Shown: positions 43,493-55,282 of the stretch, piece after piece
Layout of the letters: every line of letters starts with the position of its first letter
Numbering within the stretch: position 1 is the stretch's first letter
NCBI GenBank assembly: GCA_024345305.1
Contig: BRON01000011.1
Location: 248,001-312,000 of the forward strand
Length of the DNA: 64,000 bases
Direction of reading: 5' to 3'
Origin: Mrakia gelida
Lineage: Eukaryota; Basidiomycota; Tremellomycetes; Cystofilobasidiales; Mrakiaceae
Translations under genes and position numbers: made by a program
The notes under the pieces: model-generated
What the model saw: the letters and a program-made list of their open reading frames with translations, nothing else
Database searches by the model: none
What the model was told of the DNA's origin: nothing

Positions 43493-45461
43493 ATGCGCCC
43501 CTCCTCCCTCACTCTCATCGCAGCAGGTCTTCTCCTCTCCTCTACCGTCGCCGCTCATGAGTTCCATCACCCCGCTCGAGATCACAAGATGATCCAGGTC
43601 AGGCAAGCGAACACGACCACAGCGGCTGCTCCCACCACAACCGTTCGTCCCTTTTCCCTCCCTCTGTCCTGAACTTGAGAGTCTACAGAACTTTCGTCTC
43701 TTCCTTACCCTTTCGCTGACGCGGATTCCTTTGTCGCAGACGGCCGCCACTACGACAGCCCTAAACACGGTCACTTCGACGTCGGCTAGCGTTCCCTCGT
43801 CGACCTCCGAGCTCACAACCTCCACAACCTCTACCTCTGAGACCCCTACCACCTCCTCCACCATCGAGACTACCTCCTCAGCTGTAAGTCTCAGCTCTCA
43901 GGTCTCTTGAATCTCACGAAGAGACGCATCGTTCTCGTCTCCGCGCTCGAGCTCACCCTCCCCTTCCTCGACCCCTCTCTCTCCCTTCTTCCCCCTCCCT
44001 TCAGCCTCCTACCACCACTTCAGCAGCTCCTACCACCTCGGCCACCCCTACTACCACCTCAGCAACCTCGACCACGGCGGTCGCTCCTACCACTCTCTCG
44101 AAAGCCACAACAACCTCAAGGACTTCGACAGGCGCCCTCCCAGGTCTCGTCACGTCCACATCTAGGACCACGGTCCGTTCCTCTCGACGCTCCTATCCCT
44201 TCCAGCGATTCATTTGGCTGACCCTTCCTCTCCATTCTTCTGCATACAGACGGCTAAGGCCTCTTCGACCTCAGCTGCTGCCGCGTCCGCGAAGACTACT
44301 GGTCTCTCGTGAGCCTCCTCCCCTTCTTTCCTTCCCTCGCCTTGGCGCGTTCTTTCGAGCTGACACCTTTGTCCTCTCGTTCCTCAGCTCGGGAGCTACT
44401 GCTGGAATCGTAATCGGATGCCTCGTTGGAGCTGCTGCTGTCGGGTTCTTCCTCTTCAGGAAGTTCAAGCTCGCAAAGTCCAAGAAGTTCCTCCCTCTCC
44501 TCTTTCTCTCGTTGCCCTTCCGAGAGAGCTCTTGAACCTGATCTCGGTTGCCTCTCGCTTCCTCCCAACAGGTTCAACCGACGACTCCAACCTCTCGACT
44601 TCAGCGGAGGAGGAATGCCCGACGAGCACGAGTTCAAGACGACTGAAGGAGCCTTCGCTGCTGGAGAGAAGCGAGGCGACTCGGAGTGGGATCGACGAGA
44701 GAGGGAGCGATCTGATCGTGAGTTTTGCTTTCTTGTATCGCCTCCAGGGACCTGCTCTCTTCGTCGATGCGCTTCTCGCTCGGGTCGTCGCTGACTTCGT
44801 TCTTCCTCGTTCTCGTTCTCCCTCGCTCAGTCGTCGCCGGTCTCGACGACAACGATCCTGCCTACGCCACCAGCTCTACCGCCATCGCCGGTATCCCAGA
44901 CCACGACTTCACTGCTTCCTACCCCGCCTACCCTCCTGCCACCGATCCCTACGGCTACCCTCCTCAGGGCCAAGATCCCTACGCCGCCAACGGTTACGAG
45001 AACCCTCAGCACCCTACGTCCTACTACGGAGACAACACCGCCGGTTTCGGAGCTGGATACGGAGCCTACGGATCCACTGAGGGAGCTGGAGTTCAGAGGC
45101 AGCCTAGCAATGGAGCAGTCGCTCAGGGAGGAGACTACGGCCAGGAGCACCTCGCGTACGAGCAGCAGCAGGCCTACGGATCTCCCGATCAGGGAGTCTA
45201 CGGATCGCCAGAGCAGCAGCAGTACGGAATTCAGAGGCAGCCTAGCAACGGAGGAGCGGCTGGATACGACGTGAGTTGCTTCGTTTCGACTTGCGCTCTC
45301 GAGCTTTTTTCGACGCGTCTCGACGAGACTCAAACTGACGACGTTTCCTTCTTCGTCTCTCTCAGGCCTACAACACCGGCTACAACTACCAAAACACCAC
45401 CGACTACCCTCCCCAGCAGCCTCAGCAAGCTCAGCAGCACCAGCAGCACCCTCAGTACTGA
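43493..45461 (+). CDS. MID2-like cell wall integrity sensor
   Basis: Type I plasma membrane protein with a heavily O-mannosylatable ectodomain. The ATG at 43493 begins the signal peptide MRPSSLTLIAAGLLLSSTVA. The ectodomain is nearly all Ser/Thr/Ala/Pro over several exons. The membrane span follows SGATAGIVIGCLVGAAAVGF; after it comes the basic stop-transfer RKFKLAKSKKF. There is no Cys-rich WSC domain, so it is MID2-like rather than WSC. The cytosolic tail has FNRRLQPLDFSGGGMPDE and a long Tyr/Pro/Gln-rich part. A duplicated element QRQPSNG occurs twice (about 45,092 and 45,230). Predicted to report wall stress to Rho1-type signalling. Neighbours on both sides are surface or glycosylation genes. 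Confidence 0.75.
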
Positions 45462-46208
45462 GCGTGAATCACCTCGACCTCTCTTCCCTCCCCTCCCTCC
45501 CTCCCTCCCTTCACTTCACCTCGTCGGTCGATCCGACCATCCGGCCTTCCCTTCTCCTTCTTTCTCGTTACTGTTGGGTCTCTTCTAGTTCCTTTTTCGT
45601 TTTCCTCGGGTCTTCTTTCTTGGTCTTCCGCGTTTCGCTTCGAAACTCACACTCTTTAGTTCCCTTTCCCTCCTTCGCTTTCCATCTCTTTCGCCTTCTT
45701 TTCTTATCGTGGGACAATCTTTCCTTTTCACTCCGTTCCTAGCCTAGGTAACTTCTTCGTCCTTCTCTCGAGGTGGGAGGGAGGGGAGGCGGGTTTGTTT
45801 TTTGGATCGCTTTTTTTTCCTTCGGTTTCGCGACTCTGCCCCTTTGCAACTTCGTATTCGTCTCGTACTTTACTTTTATCTTGATACCTTTGTCAACATC
45901 ATCCCAGCGCCCCGCTTTCCTTCGCCTCGACTCGGACTTCGAGCGAGCGAACGTCGAGGCCAACGACGCGTCCCTTCGCTCCTTCGTTCGTTCGTCGAAG
46001 CGATGAGGAGCGAAGGGGTCTCTCGTTCGACCCACGGAACGAAAGTCTTTCCGGTTCAGACAACAAGCACCCCGAAAGTGCTATACTTCATCTATCCACC
46101 TCGTGGAAAACAAGGTTTGGAGAGTCAAAAAGCGCCCTTTGACCAAACGAAGGAAAGCGAGGAAGGTCAACTTCGACGAGCTCCTCCCAACGACGACGAC
46201 GGCCACAA
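45462..46208. other. 3' region of the wall sensor and upstream of the glycosyltransferase
   Basis: About 750 bp. A CCCT-repeat tract at 45,483-45,512 and a T-rich stretch to about 45,900 fit terminator and poly(A) sequence; the rest is the promoter of the next gene. No gene seen. Confidence 0.4.
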
Positions 46209-47303
46209 ATGAACGACGACGACACCTCGCATCCTCTCCTCCCTACAGGGTCATCCTCGGCAGCATCATCTACTTCCTACTCGTCTCCTCCTTCGAAAGG
46301 GCCTACTCGGAAAGGCTACCTCTCGCTCCTCAAACGACCGCTAGTCACCCGGAGATGGATCCTCCTCGCCCTCGCTTTGATGGCGCTCTTCGCTCTCACG
46401 CTCAGTCTCGGAGGTGGGAGTCGGAGTGGGAGGAGTGGGAGTATCCAGGTGGAGGGCTGGAGGTGGAAGAAGAGGCCTAAAGCGAGTGAAGGACTCCTGA
46501 AACCTGGATGGAAAAGAAGAGCGAGAAACGAATCGTACACGAGTGAGCTTCGTCTTTCCTTCTTTCCGACCCTCTCCTCGGCTTCGTAGACTTCTCCGGG
46601 GCCTTCTTCAGTCGCTCTAAAGGCATCCTCGTATGCAGAAGCTACTCTGGCAGAAGTCTCAGCTCCTCCCTCCTCGAACTCGTGAAACCGTTGAGCTCAA
46701 ACGTTAATCCCTCCTCCTCCCTGTCGTCCTGCAGCCAACCTACTCCCAACCATCAACTACTTAACATCCTTCCACATCGAAGGACTCAACAACGAAATCA
46801 TGACCCAATTCAACCTCCTCCACCTCACCTTCCTACTTCGCAAATCACCTGCTTCCCCTCACCCCTACACACCCATCTTGTCGCCCTTCCTCCCCCACTG
46901 GAACCATCTCTCCGCCCCCGATCCAACAACCAGAGCAGCCCCCCTCCTTCGCTTCTCCCAAGTCTTCGACATCGACCGTTTAGCGGAGTCGCTGGGGTTC
47001 GGGATTGTAGAGTGGTCGGATTTGAAGGAAGGCGATCCTGGGATGGGGATGGGTGGGAGGGTGGAGGATGAGTGGAAGACGGAGGAGGAGAGGGAGGAGG
47101 AGACGAGGTTGATTAGGGCTGGAGAGAAGAAGGTTGACTGGATTGGGATTGGGTTGACGAGGGAGGTGATGAGTTGTTGGAGTACTTGGATGACGACGCA
47201 TGAGGGGAATAGGATACAGGTGAGTTGACGAACGAAGGGAGGAGACGAGACGAAAGGAGACGAGACGCGTCTCGCGGTACTCTCGCCTTTCGTTCTTCCT
47301 CTT

Positions 47304-47334
<31 letters not shown>

Positions 47335-49095
47335 TTCGCTGACATTCTTTCCTCTTACAGCCGGGATCGGGACAGTACTACAACTTCAGTAAGTTGTACG
47401 AAACGAACACGAGAAGGAAGCGAACGCGAAACGCCCTTGGTCTCGACGCGTCTCGTCTCGCTGACACTCGTTCCTCTTCCATCCCTTCTCCCCTTCCCTC
47501 CCTCTTACTCTCTCTCTCCTTTTCCTCCCTCCCAGGAACATCCTACACCCCCCTCCCTCCCTCCCTCTTCGCTCAAATCGACCGTCACTCCCGACATGTC
47601 CTCTTCCCCTCCCTCGCCAACTTCCTCTCCCCTCCCGAGAACCGTCTTCGCTCCGAATACATCACTTTCAAGAGCGACGAGGCAGAAATAATGATCAAGT
47701 CATGGAACAAGAACCTCACCATCGCCGACGTCTTCACCAAGAAGAAACAGCCGAACGATGATCTTTGGTTGGAACCGAACACGGCCGGAGGTCAGGTTAC
47801 GTGCTTCGATGTGCTTTACTACGGGTCGGATAAGGGGGAGGAGGTGAGAGAGGTTTATACTCCTACGGTGCCGGTGCCGAGAGGTGAGTTTGACCTGGAG
47901 GAAAAGGGAGGAGGGAGGAGGGAGACGCGTCGAACGAGCGAAAGCTGACTTTTCTCGTTTCCCTTCGTTCTAAAGACGCTGGCCCCTGGTGGAGTGCAGG
48001 TCAGTACGCTCACTGGAACCCTGAGCTCAGAGCTATTGGAGTCAACACTGTTCGCCAACTCCTCGGAATGCCAGCTGGAAAGTCGGTGCCGAACGTGAGT
48101 TTTCGACTTGGAGTTCGAGGTTAAGTCGCGTCGACTCAGCGAGGGGACGTCCTTTTTCTCGGAAGAACGCTGACCGACGTCCTCTTCTTTCTTTCTCGTC
48201 CGAAACAGATCTTCACCGTCCACATCCGTCGAACAGACTTCATGCGAAACTGTCCTTCAGACGCTCAACCTTGGTTCGTTTTCTCGTCGCACCGCGCCCT
48301 CGTCGACCTTGCTTTCTCTCTCTCTCTCTCGCACGGGTCTTCTTCATACTGACGACCCCCCTCCTTCCTTCTTTCCTCGTTGGTGCAGTCTCGCCGTCCC
48401 TCACTTCGCCGCCCACGTCAAAGCCATGCGAGATCGATTCGTCAAGAACGGGACGAGAGGAGCGGAGGACTGGCCTGTTTTGGTGACGACGGACGAGTCG
48501 GATCCTGAGTGAGTGTATTTCCATCTCTTCCCTCCTTTTCCCTCTCTCTCCTTCTCTTTCCCTCCGTCCGCGAAAAGACGGGAAGCTACGCAGCTGACCG
48601 CTCGTCTCCTCTCCTTTCGTTCATTCGCGTTCGCGTTCAGGTACCTCGCCGAGATCACCAGCCTAGGATGGTTCCTCGTTGACCACCGCGCTCTCGACAC
48701 AAGACGGATCCATGGAATCTGGTACCCCAGCTTGATCGATAACGTGGTCCTGTCGCTTGGACAGGGCTTCATCGGTTCGTCCCTCAATTCGCTCGCGTCT
48801 TCATTTCTTCTCGTTCGACCTTCTCTCGCTGACCTACCATCGACCTCGCTCTGTTCGTTCTCTATAGGTACCGCAGACAGTACGAGTGAGTCTCGCTGCG
48901 ACGCCGCTGCCTCTCATCCAGCCCTCGCTCTCGCGTTCGCTGACGAAACGACGTGTCCCTCTCGATCTTTTCTTTCCTTTTGCAGTGAGCATCCTCGCTT
49001 CCCGTCGAGTCGAGGATTGGAACGGTGGAAAAGCAGAGAGAGTAGGACCGCTAGAGACGAGATGGCCGTATGTTCCTCCTTCCAGCGATCCTTAA
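46209..49095 (+). CDS. Type II membrane O-fucosyltransferase-like glycosyltransferase
   Basis: Golgi-type enzyme. The ATG at 46209 gives a short cytosolic tail, then one span (RRWILLALALMALFALTLSL) followed by a basic stem. The luminal domain includes NYLTSFHIEGLNNEIMTQFN, the substrate-pocket start seen in fucosyltransferase-like families. The catalytic strand is IFTVHIRRTDFMRNC, with the H-x-R-R motif. Near the end are PVLVTTDESDPEYLAEI and GQGFIGTADSTMSILASRRV, the sugar-nucleotide binding signature. About ten introns; the join between the first exon and the one starting at 46,733 is uncertain, because no clean donor gives the right phase. Donor sugar GDP-fucose is inferred from the family, not shown. 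Stop TAA at 49095. Confidence 0.65.
47303..47330. repeat. (CT)n microsatellite in an intron
   Basis: About 13 CT units inside an intron of the glycosyltransferase gene, upstream of its branch site, so it lengthens the polypyrimidine part of the intron. Confidence 0.85.
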
Positions 49096-49452
49096 ATTCA
49101 GCCCGCGTCGTCTCTCGGTTCGGGTTGATGTGTTTTCCCTCGTTCAGCATAGAAGCATCCCGCATTCCTCTATATATCGTATATTTATCTTCATCTCGTT
49201 TTCTGATCCTTGTTCATCTGTAAGAGTTCGAGCGAGCGAGGGAGGTCGAGGCAAGTCGAGTCGCGTCGGATCTCTCGGCTCCTCCATCGACCGCCGCTCT
49301 TTCTTTTTCGGACAGGTCGCAATCTATCAGCAGCTGACGCGGAGTCCATGCCACCTTGGTTGGGGAGTGGGGAGGAACAGGAAGGAAGAAGGGAAAGACT
49401 CGAGCTCGAGCGAACTGACTTCAAACCACCATCAACTTGACTCGCGACGAAA
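49096..49452. other. Intergenic, terminator and promoter
   Basis: About 357 bp between tandem genes. AT-rich ATATATCGTATATTT near 49,170-49,185 is a likely poly(A)/terminator region. No gene seen. Confidence 0.45.
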
Positions 49453-52395
49453 ATGAGCAGCAGCGACCCCAAGCTCTCCAAGATTCTCATCGTCGGGGCT
49501 GGGCTTTCTGGTATGATCAGTAAGTCTCTCCACTCCTCTCTTCAACGAGCTCGAGCTAACTTTCTACTTCGCCAACAGCGGCGAAAACTCTTCTTGACGA
49601 CGGCTTCTCGAATGTCCAGATGATCACGAAGGTCAGCCCTCTCTCTTTCCCGTTCCCTTCTCAAGCCTCGAGCTGACCAGAACTCGCTTTCAGGCCAACG
49701 CGGTGGGAGGGAACTGGGCTCCTGGAGACGAAGGGAAGGTTTATCCTGGGATTGTTGTGCGTCGTCGTCTTTCCTACTCGTCCTCTCGCTTCGAACGGAA
49801 GCTGATCGTGGGGTTGACTTGCTCACAGGCCAACTCCCTCTACGGATGTTTCCATTTCTCTGCTTTGAAGATGCCCGTCGAGGATCTGGAGGATGACAGG
49901 ATCCAAGGTGAGTTCGAGAAAGCGAGCGAAGCGAGAGTCGAGTCGCGCAGGAGGACGCATGAAGCAGGGAGCTGAGTTTGGGCTGCTGGGGGTTTCGCAT
50001 CAGGTTCGACGGCTGTCAAGTACTACCAGGATTTCTTCGAGACGTTCTTGAACGACAGGATTGTTGTTCGGTGAGGTTGAGAGCGAGGTTGGAAAGGATG
50101 CGACGCGACCGAGCTGACTTCGCTAACCTGGTCACGTCGTTGTTCCTTTTCGTAGCTACGGTCAAGACGTGACCTCGATGGTTTGACGAGACACTGGATC
50201 CGGTTGGGCTCTCAAGATTCGCTCAATCTCTACTGGGGAGGAATCAGAGGAGGAGTTCGATAAGGTCGTTCTCTGCGTCGGAGTGAGTCGACGCGTTTCT
50301 CTCACACCTCGCCCTCCTTTCGATTTCGTTCCCTGACCTCTTTCGCTTGAACAGGGAATGAGCAACCCTTACCTCCCACCCAACATCGTCCTCTCCGACT
50401 TCAAAGGAATCGCCGTTCACTCCTCGCAAGTCACCTCGTCCGTCGACGCAGCGATCAACAAGCTTCCCTCGTCGAGCAACAGAGTCATCGTCGTTGGCCT
50501 AGGGAAGTCGGCGAGCGACCTAGCTGCGAGGTACGCTAGTCTTGGGAAGGGTGTGACCCTCGTTTTCAACAACGTGAGTCCGTCGTTTAGCTCGAGGCTG
50601 GAGAGCGAGAGAGCGGAAAGCTGAACCGACGCGTCGTTCTCCAGCCCAGACTCTACTACGGCGCTTCCAAGCTTTCGAGCTACGTCGCGAGAACAAGAAT
50701 TCTCAGTGTTCTCTTCCCTGCTCAAGTCCTGAGAACTTCGATCGAGAAGTTCCTTCATCTTACGAGCTTCGGAGCGTGGTTGAGAAAAAAGCTGTTGACG
50801 GGGATCGAGAAGAAGTCGGTGAGTCCGTCGCTTCCCCTTTCTTTCCTTCGACTTAAACTGACTTCGCCTCCCTTTACAGAACACTCTCCTTGGCATTACG
50901 CCTGACTCTCCGTTGGCTGGAGCGCCGAACATGACCTGGCAGTGAGTCGACGCGTCGCGTTTCGCTTGATGAGCTTGAGAAAGCGAGCTGACTCAATTCC
51001 TCTCTTCCGTTCTCGGATTCAGTGGTCCTCTTCAGGTATGTCGCTCAAGTAACGCAACGACTGTGCGATGGATATTCTCGTCGAAGCTGACATCTCGCGA
51101 CTTTGGCTCGTTTTCGTTCGCACAGGCTGGAGGTCGAGCTTCGAAGGGACCTCTCTCCTTCCATTCTCTCGTCGAATCAGAAAAGATTCAGCTCGTTCGA
51201 GGAGTTACGGTCACCACTTTCAGCGAAGACGGAAAGAGTCTCGAGCTCAGCGACGGCAGCTCGATTGAGGCGGACGTCGTGATTTTCGGAACAGGGTTCA
51301 AATCTCCCTTCGACTTCATCCGTGAGTTTTCCTGCTTCTCTTCTCTCAGACTTTCCGCCACTCCCTCAACATCTTGTTCTCCTCGCTCAGCTCTCGAAAC
51401 TCGCATCGCTCTCGGAATCGAACCCATCCCTCCCGTCAACCCCAACGCGTCCGCCAACCTCCTCTCGCCCTACCTTTCCCTCAAGGATGCGCCAACACCC
51501 GGCTCTTCTCTCTACCAAGCACCTGGATCGCACGTCTATAGAGGGATTGTTCCCGTCGGAACGCTGAAGGAGAGAGATCTGGCTTTGAAGTGAGTTCAGC
51601 TTCGCTTGCAAGTCGAGTCGAGTCGCGTTGAATGAGGACCTGACCTTCGTCTTCTTGCAGCGGATTCATCTTCTCGGTCGGGATCTCATACATCGCAGAG
51701 CTCACGAGTCACGTAAGTCTTCTTCGTCCCAGCTCCTCGACCTTCCGTAGCGTTACTGACCGTCGCCTTCGCTTTTCTTTTTTTAGTGGATTTCGTCGTT
51801 CTTCCTCGAAGATTCGGTCTTGGAACTGCCAACACCTGAAGAAGCTTTCGAAGAGACGGAAGATCACAACATTTGGGTGAGTTTCGCCTCGTTCCCGTAG
51901 CATCGTCTCGTCAAAACTGACTTGGTTCTTTTCGTCAGACTCGAGCGAGATTCCCAGGCAAACAACTTCCGTCTGTCCCCTCCTTTGCCATCTTTCCTCA
52001 TCCAGGGACTCACTGTCACTTCTTTTTTGCCATCTCAGATTCTCGACTATGAAGTTCGTCGCTCACTTCAACACCGACGTGAGTTTCTTGGTCTTCGTTT
52101 TGAGCTCGAGACGCGTCGAGTCGATTCGAGCTGACTTTCGTTCGCCTCTTTCGTCTCCAGCAATACAACGACTCTCTCATGGAAGACCTCGGACTGGATC
52201 CTTATCGACAGAAAGGTGGCTTGCTTAGATTGGGTTGGCTTCTCGTGAGTCTCCTTGTTTTTCTCGAATGCGAGCGAGACGGCGGACGCGTCAAGGCCTG
52301 ACCTTTTTTTGGGTTCACAGGATCCCGTCGAAGCCGAGGGACTCGCGACACTTGGAGAGGAGCGTCGAGCAAACAGAGAGAGACCTTCGTCTTAG
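49453..52395 (+). CDS. Flavin-containing monooxygenase-like protein with in-frame TGA
   Basis: FAD/NADPH monooxygenase of the FMO/BVMO superfamily. The ATG at 49453 leads to ILIVGAGLSGMI (FAD Rossmann). Next are NAVGGNWAPGDEGKVYPGI and FHFSALKMP. The NADPH-side region has FKGIAVHSSQV, near the FMO identity motif F-x-G-x3-H-S-x2-Y, then VIVVGLGKSASDLAARY. ADVVIFGTGFKSPF is the ATG-like motif. The C-terminal exons (SHWISSFFLEDSVLELP, MEDLGLDPYRQKGG) end at TAG 52395. One anomaly: the exon starting YGQDVTSMV meets TGA at 50184-50186, and the same frame resumes at once with RDTGSGWALKIRS. No intron can remove it. The rest is intact, so this is a recent nonsense mutation, read-through, or a base error. 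Substrate unknown. Confidence 0.75.
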
Positions 52396-53093
52396 ACTGA
52401 TGGTCGCAGACGGGCGATATAGATGAGCTTTGAACGAAAACAACGAAAGTTACTTCCCCTTCGCTTTTCTCCGCCCCCTCTTCGTCTTCCCTCCCTCAGA
52501 TCTCAATTTGAGCCCAAAATTTTCGCCATCTTTCCCTTCGAGTCTTCATCGGATATACCTCCCTCTCCTCGAAAGAATCCTCAGATCGCCTGTTCAGACT
52601 GAAGATCTCTCGCTGGAAGCTCCCGACGTTGCTCCTCGTTCCTGATCAAGCCGACCCGCCCCTCGACTTCCCGCTTTCGCTCTTCTTTCCTTCTGTTTCA
52701 AGCCTGCTGGCTCGAAAGTAGTTTTGAGCGGATTGGGAACGGAGGCGAGGTCCTCCCATAGTATGGAGGGTGGATCTTGATCCGAGCCGAGAAGATGAAG
52801 CTTGATCAGAAGCGGGGGCTGACCCCTGACGGTCGTTCGGTCGCTCTCCAACTCCCTCAACTTCGCCGCTTCGTTTCTCCACCACTACTAGGGCGTTTGA
52901 AGAGATCCAAGGCGGTGCTGGCAGATGAGAGACAGAAGATACCGTCACTGCGAGGACGGGTGTCTTACCTCCCTGTGAGGGCGGCGGGAAGGCGCGAAGC
53001 GCAGACCTGCCCAGAAAGCTCTGGGACGCTCCCCTGGCTTTCTGGGTTGATTTTGACACCTGGGACTTGTACAGACACGGAGGCAAAAAGCTG
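52396..53093. other. Intergenic between the FMO gene and the tRNA
   Basis: About 700 bp. CT-rich near 52,440-52,570. Open frames on both strands are antisense images of each other with no motif. No gene recognised. Confidence 0.4.
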
Positions 53094-53256
53094 TGTCAAA
53101 CAGAGGGATCGAACCACTGACCTTAAGAAGGCGAACTGTCAGAATCGGAGCCTGAGAACCGCATCGTTGAGGAGCGAACTCCTTTCTGATCTGATCCTTC
53201 AGCTTCTCTTCCTGTGAACTTCAGTCTTACGCTACTACCAACTGAGCTAGTTTGAC
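53094..53256 (-). tRNA. tRNA-Phe (GAA) candidate with 89-nt intron
   Basis: On the minus strand the acceptor stem GTCAAAC (5', from 53256) pairs perfectly with GTTTGAC (53101-53095), followed by discriminator A at 53094. The D arm reads GCTCAGTTGGTAGTAGC, one base longer than usual. The anticodon stem TAAGA pairs with TCTTA, and the loop is CTGAAG before the intron, so the anticodon is GAA (Phe). The intron (53218-53130, 89 nt) starts after position 37, the canonical site. The variable loop is AGGTC. The T arm is AGTGG-TTCGATC-CCTCT with a T-T mismatch in the middle. The acceptor stem is unusual for tRNA-Phe. It may be a functional or slightly decayed gene. Confidence 0.6.
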
Positions 53257-53644
53257 GTCGATGACATTAATTTCGACCCTTGTGACCAGTACCTTCGTCG
53301 AGGAATCCAGGTCGGAAGACGGGCAAGACGGAGAGGGAAAGGGAGACGCGTCAAGGTCGAAGTTCAACCTTGCCTCTCGTTGCCCCTTTCTCTCTTCACT
53401 CCTCTCGTCTCGCTACAGCTCGGCGGTGAACAGGAAGATATAAGCAGTCTGGCCGTCGAAGGAGAGGTAGGAGGAAGGTCGAAGAAGAGGAGGGACAAAG
53501 GTCAAGCGCGCGTCCACCGTCGCTCAAGCGAGAGCTTCGACGCCGACTACTTCAACCCTTTGCCCCTCCCGCGTTTCCTTCCGATCTCTGCTATCAGCGG
53601 CGATGCATGTTCATGACGATACCAACTAGTCAAACTAACGAAAG
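53257..53644. other. Intergenic between tRNA and F-box-4
   Basis: About 390 bp; includes upstream sequence of the tRNA (minus strand) and the 3' end of F-box-4. No coding signal. Confidence 0.45.
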
Positions 53645-55282
53645 CTACCGAACCACGTCGTCGCCATCTTCTCCGCCATCTTCGATCTCCTCCGTGATCA
53701 CGAACGACGTTCCCTCCTCCCCTGCAACGTACTGTTCCGACCACTCGTACGGAGTCACTCCCACCTCGACAGTCCGCTCATTATCCTCCGACCCTCCCCA
53801 GTGGACCCGACGGGTCGGCTCGACACACGTCTTCACCTTCCTCTGCCCCCTTGCTCTCCAGTGACGAGAAAACACCGTCTCCTTCTTCTCGTCCCCTTCG
53901 ATAAGCACTATAGACCCTTCCCCGAAGTAGCGGACCTTCTTGAGATGAGTCCATGTTGGAAGGAACGAGGTCGACGCGAGCGGGATGAAGGAAGAGGAGG
54001 GAAGGCGAGCACCCGACGGAGAAAAGAGGGCAACGAAATCGAGTTCGACAGGGTTGAAGGAGAATCGAGCAACGGAGGAGAGGAGAGTTGTGTCCACGAA
54101 GAGGTCGGCCAGCTGAGGAAGGTACAGGCGAAGCCGGTCGACGTCGAGCGGCGCGCCTCTGACCTGACGGATCCGTTGAAGCGCTTGAGCCTGGTCGCAC
54201 TCCAGTCGTCGCTGTCCAGGCCTATGTTGAGGATATGAGGAACGAAGAGGGAGGTAATTCGGGGACTTCTAGGGGTGTCGGCCGAGGCCTGTCGAGGGAA
54301 GAGACGTGGTGAGCAACGAGAGACACGCGGACGAGCAGAAGCAGGACAGCGCGACTCACCCTGCCTTTGAAGTACAGAACCGTCTCCTTGGGATCTATGA
54401 GGTGCGGTTCCTTGTACAGGAATGGCGAGAGAACCTCCGCTACTCGAAACGAGACGCAGAAGAAGGGAAAGAGATTCCCCTCGTCCGGTTCCACGAGCTC
54501 GAAGATCGTCTTGATAAGCTCGACGGGGAGGGAGAGGAGGGACGTTGGAGGTCCAGCTGCGATCGGAGGAGGGTTGGGTCTGTACTTCTCCTCTTAGATA
54601 CAAGACTCGGTCAGCTCGAGAACGATGGCGAAGGAAAAAAAGTGAAGCTGAGACTAACCAACGAGAACAGCCAACGACCTTCGTTCCCTCTCGCCCTCTC
54701 GAGCTCATCCTTCTTTGTCTCCCAAATCCAATGACCGTCCGGGACAGCAGCTCTGGATAGCTCGGCGATGACTCGATCCTGATCCTCGACTGTCCTCCTG
54801 AGGGCTTGGTTCTCCGACTTGAGGGACGCGAGCTCGGCGTTGACTCGAGCGAAGGAGTTGAGGTGAGCTTCGTTCTCTGACGAGAGACGACCGACGAGGG
54901 TGAAGAGCTGAGCGATTCGAGCGGCGACGGGATCTGCTAACAATGATGATGATGCTGAGGCGACGTTGACTCGAGTTGGATCGTGGAAGGTGGGAGGGAC
55001 GGTGGACGAAGAGGAGGAAGGGTTGAAGGGAGGAGGGGGAGCGAGAGCAGGTTCGAGTTGAGGGTTTCCGATGACAAGGTTGACCTGTTTGACAAGAAAA
55101 GAGCATGGAACGAGAGGTCAGGGAGTCAGCTCTGACATAGAGGGCGAGAGGGACAAGAAGACGAAAGAGGCGAGGGTGAAAAGGAGAAGAAGAGGAGAGG
55201 AAGGAAGGAGAGAAGGGAAATCGAAGCTCACCTTCTCGTCCGTCTGCTGGTCCCCGACCTGCGACGATGACGGATCTGACAT
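53645..55282 (-). CDS. F-box coiled-coil protein, copy 4
   Basis: Solo member of the F-box family, 20 kb from the main cluster. Start at 55282 (MSDPSSSQVGDQQTDEK), with a first intron of 147 nt (55231-55085) strikingly similar to the 149-nt first intron of copy 2. The next exon has NPQLEPALAPPPPF, IAQLFTLVGRLSSENEAH and ELASLKSENQALRRTVED, a coiled coil. The F-box is clear: LPVELIKTIFELVEPDE, LFPFFCVSFRVAEVL and PFLYKEPHL. The C-terminal region shows LPTWTHLKKVRYFGEGSIVL, aligned to GIGSVPLL of copy 1, and ends in an acidic tail at 53645. There is no MYND partner; it is divergent from NSE2. Presumed SCF adaptor. Confidence 0.8.

Noticed and set aside
50184..50186. TGA of the monooxygenase as selenocysteine
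   Set aside because: FMOs do not use selenocysteine, fungi generally lack the machinery, and no supporting stem-loop was seen.
52777..53217. Open frame overlapping the tRNA
   Set aside because: It crosses the tRNA and its intron and has no protein features.
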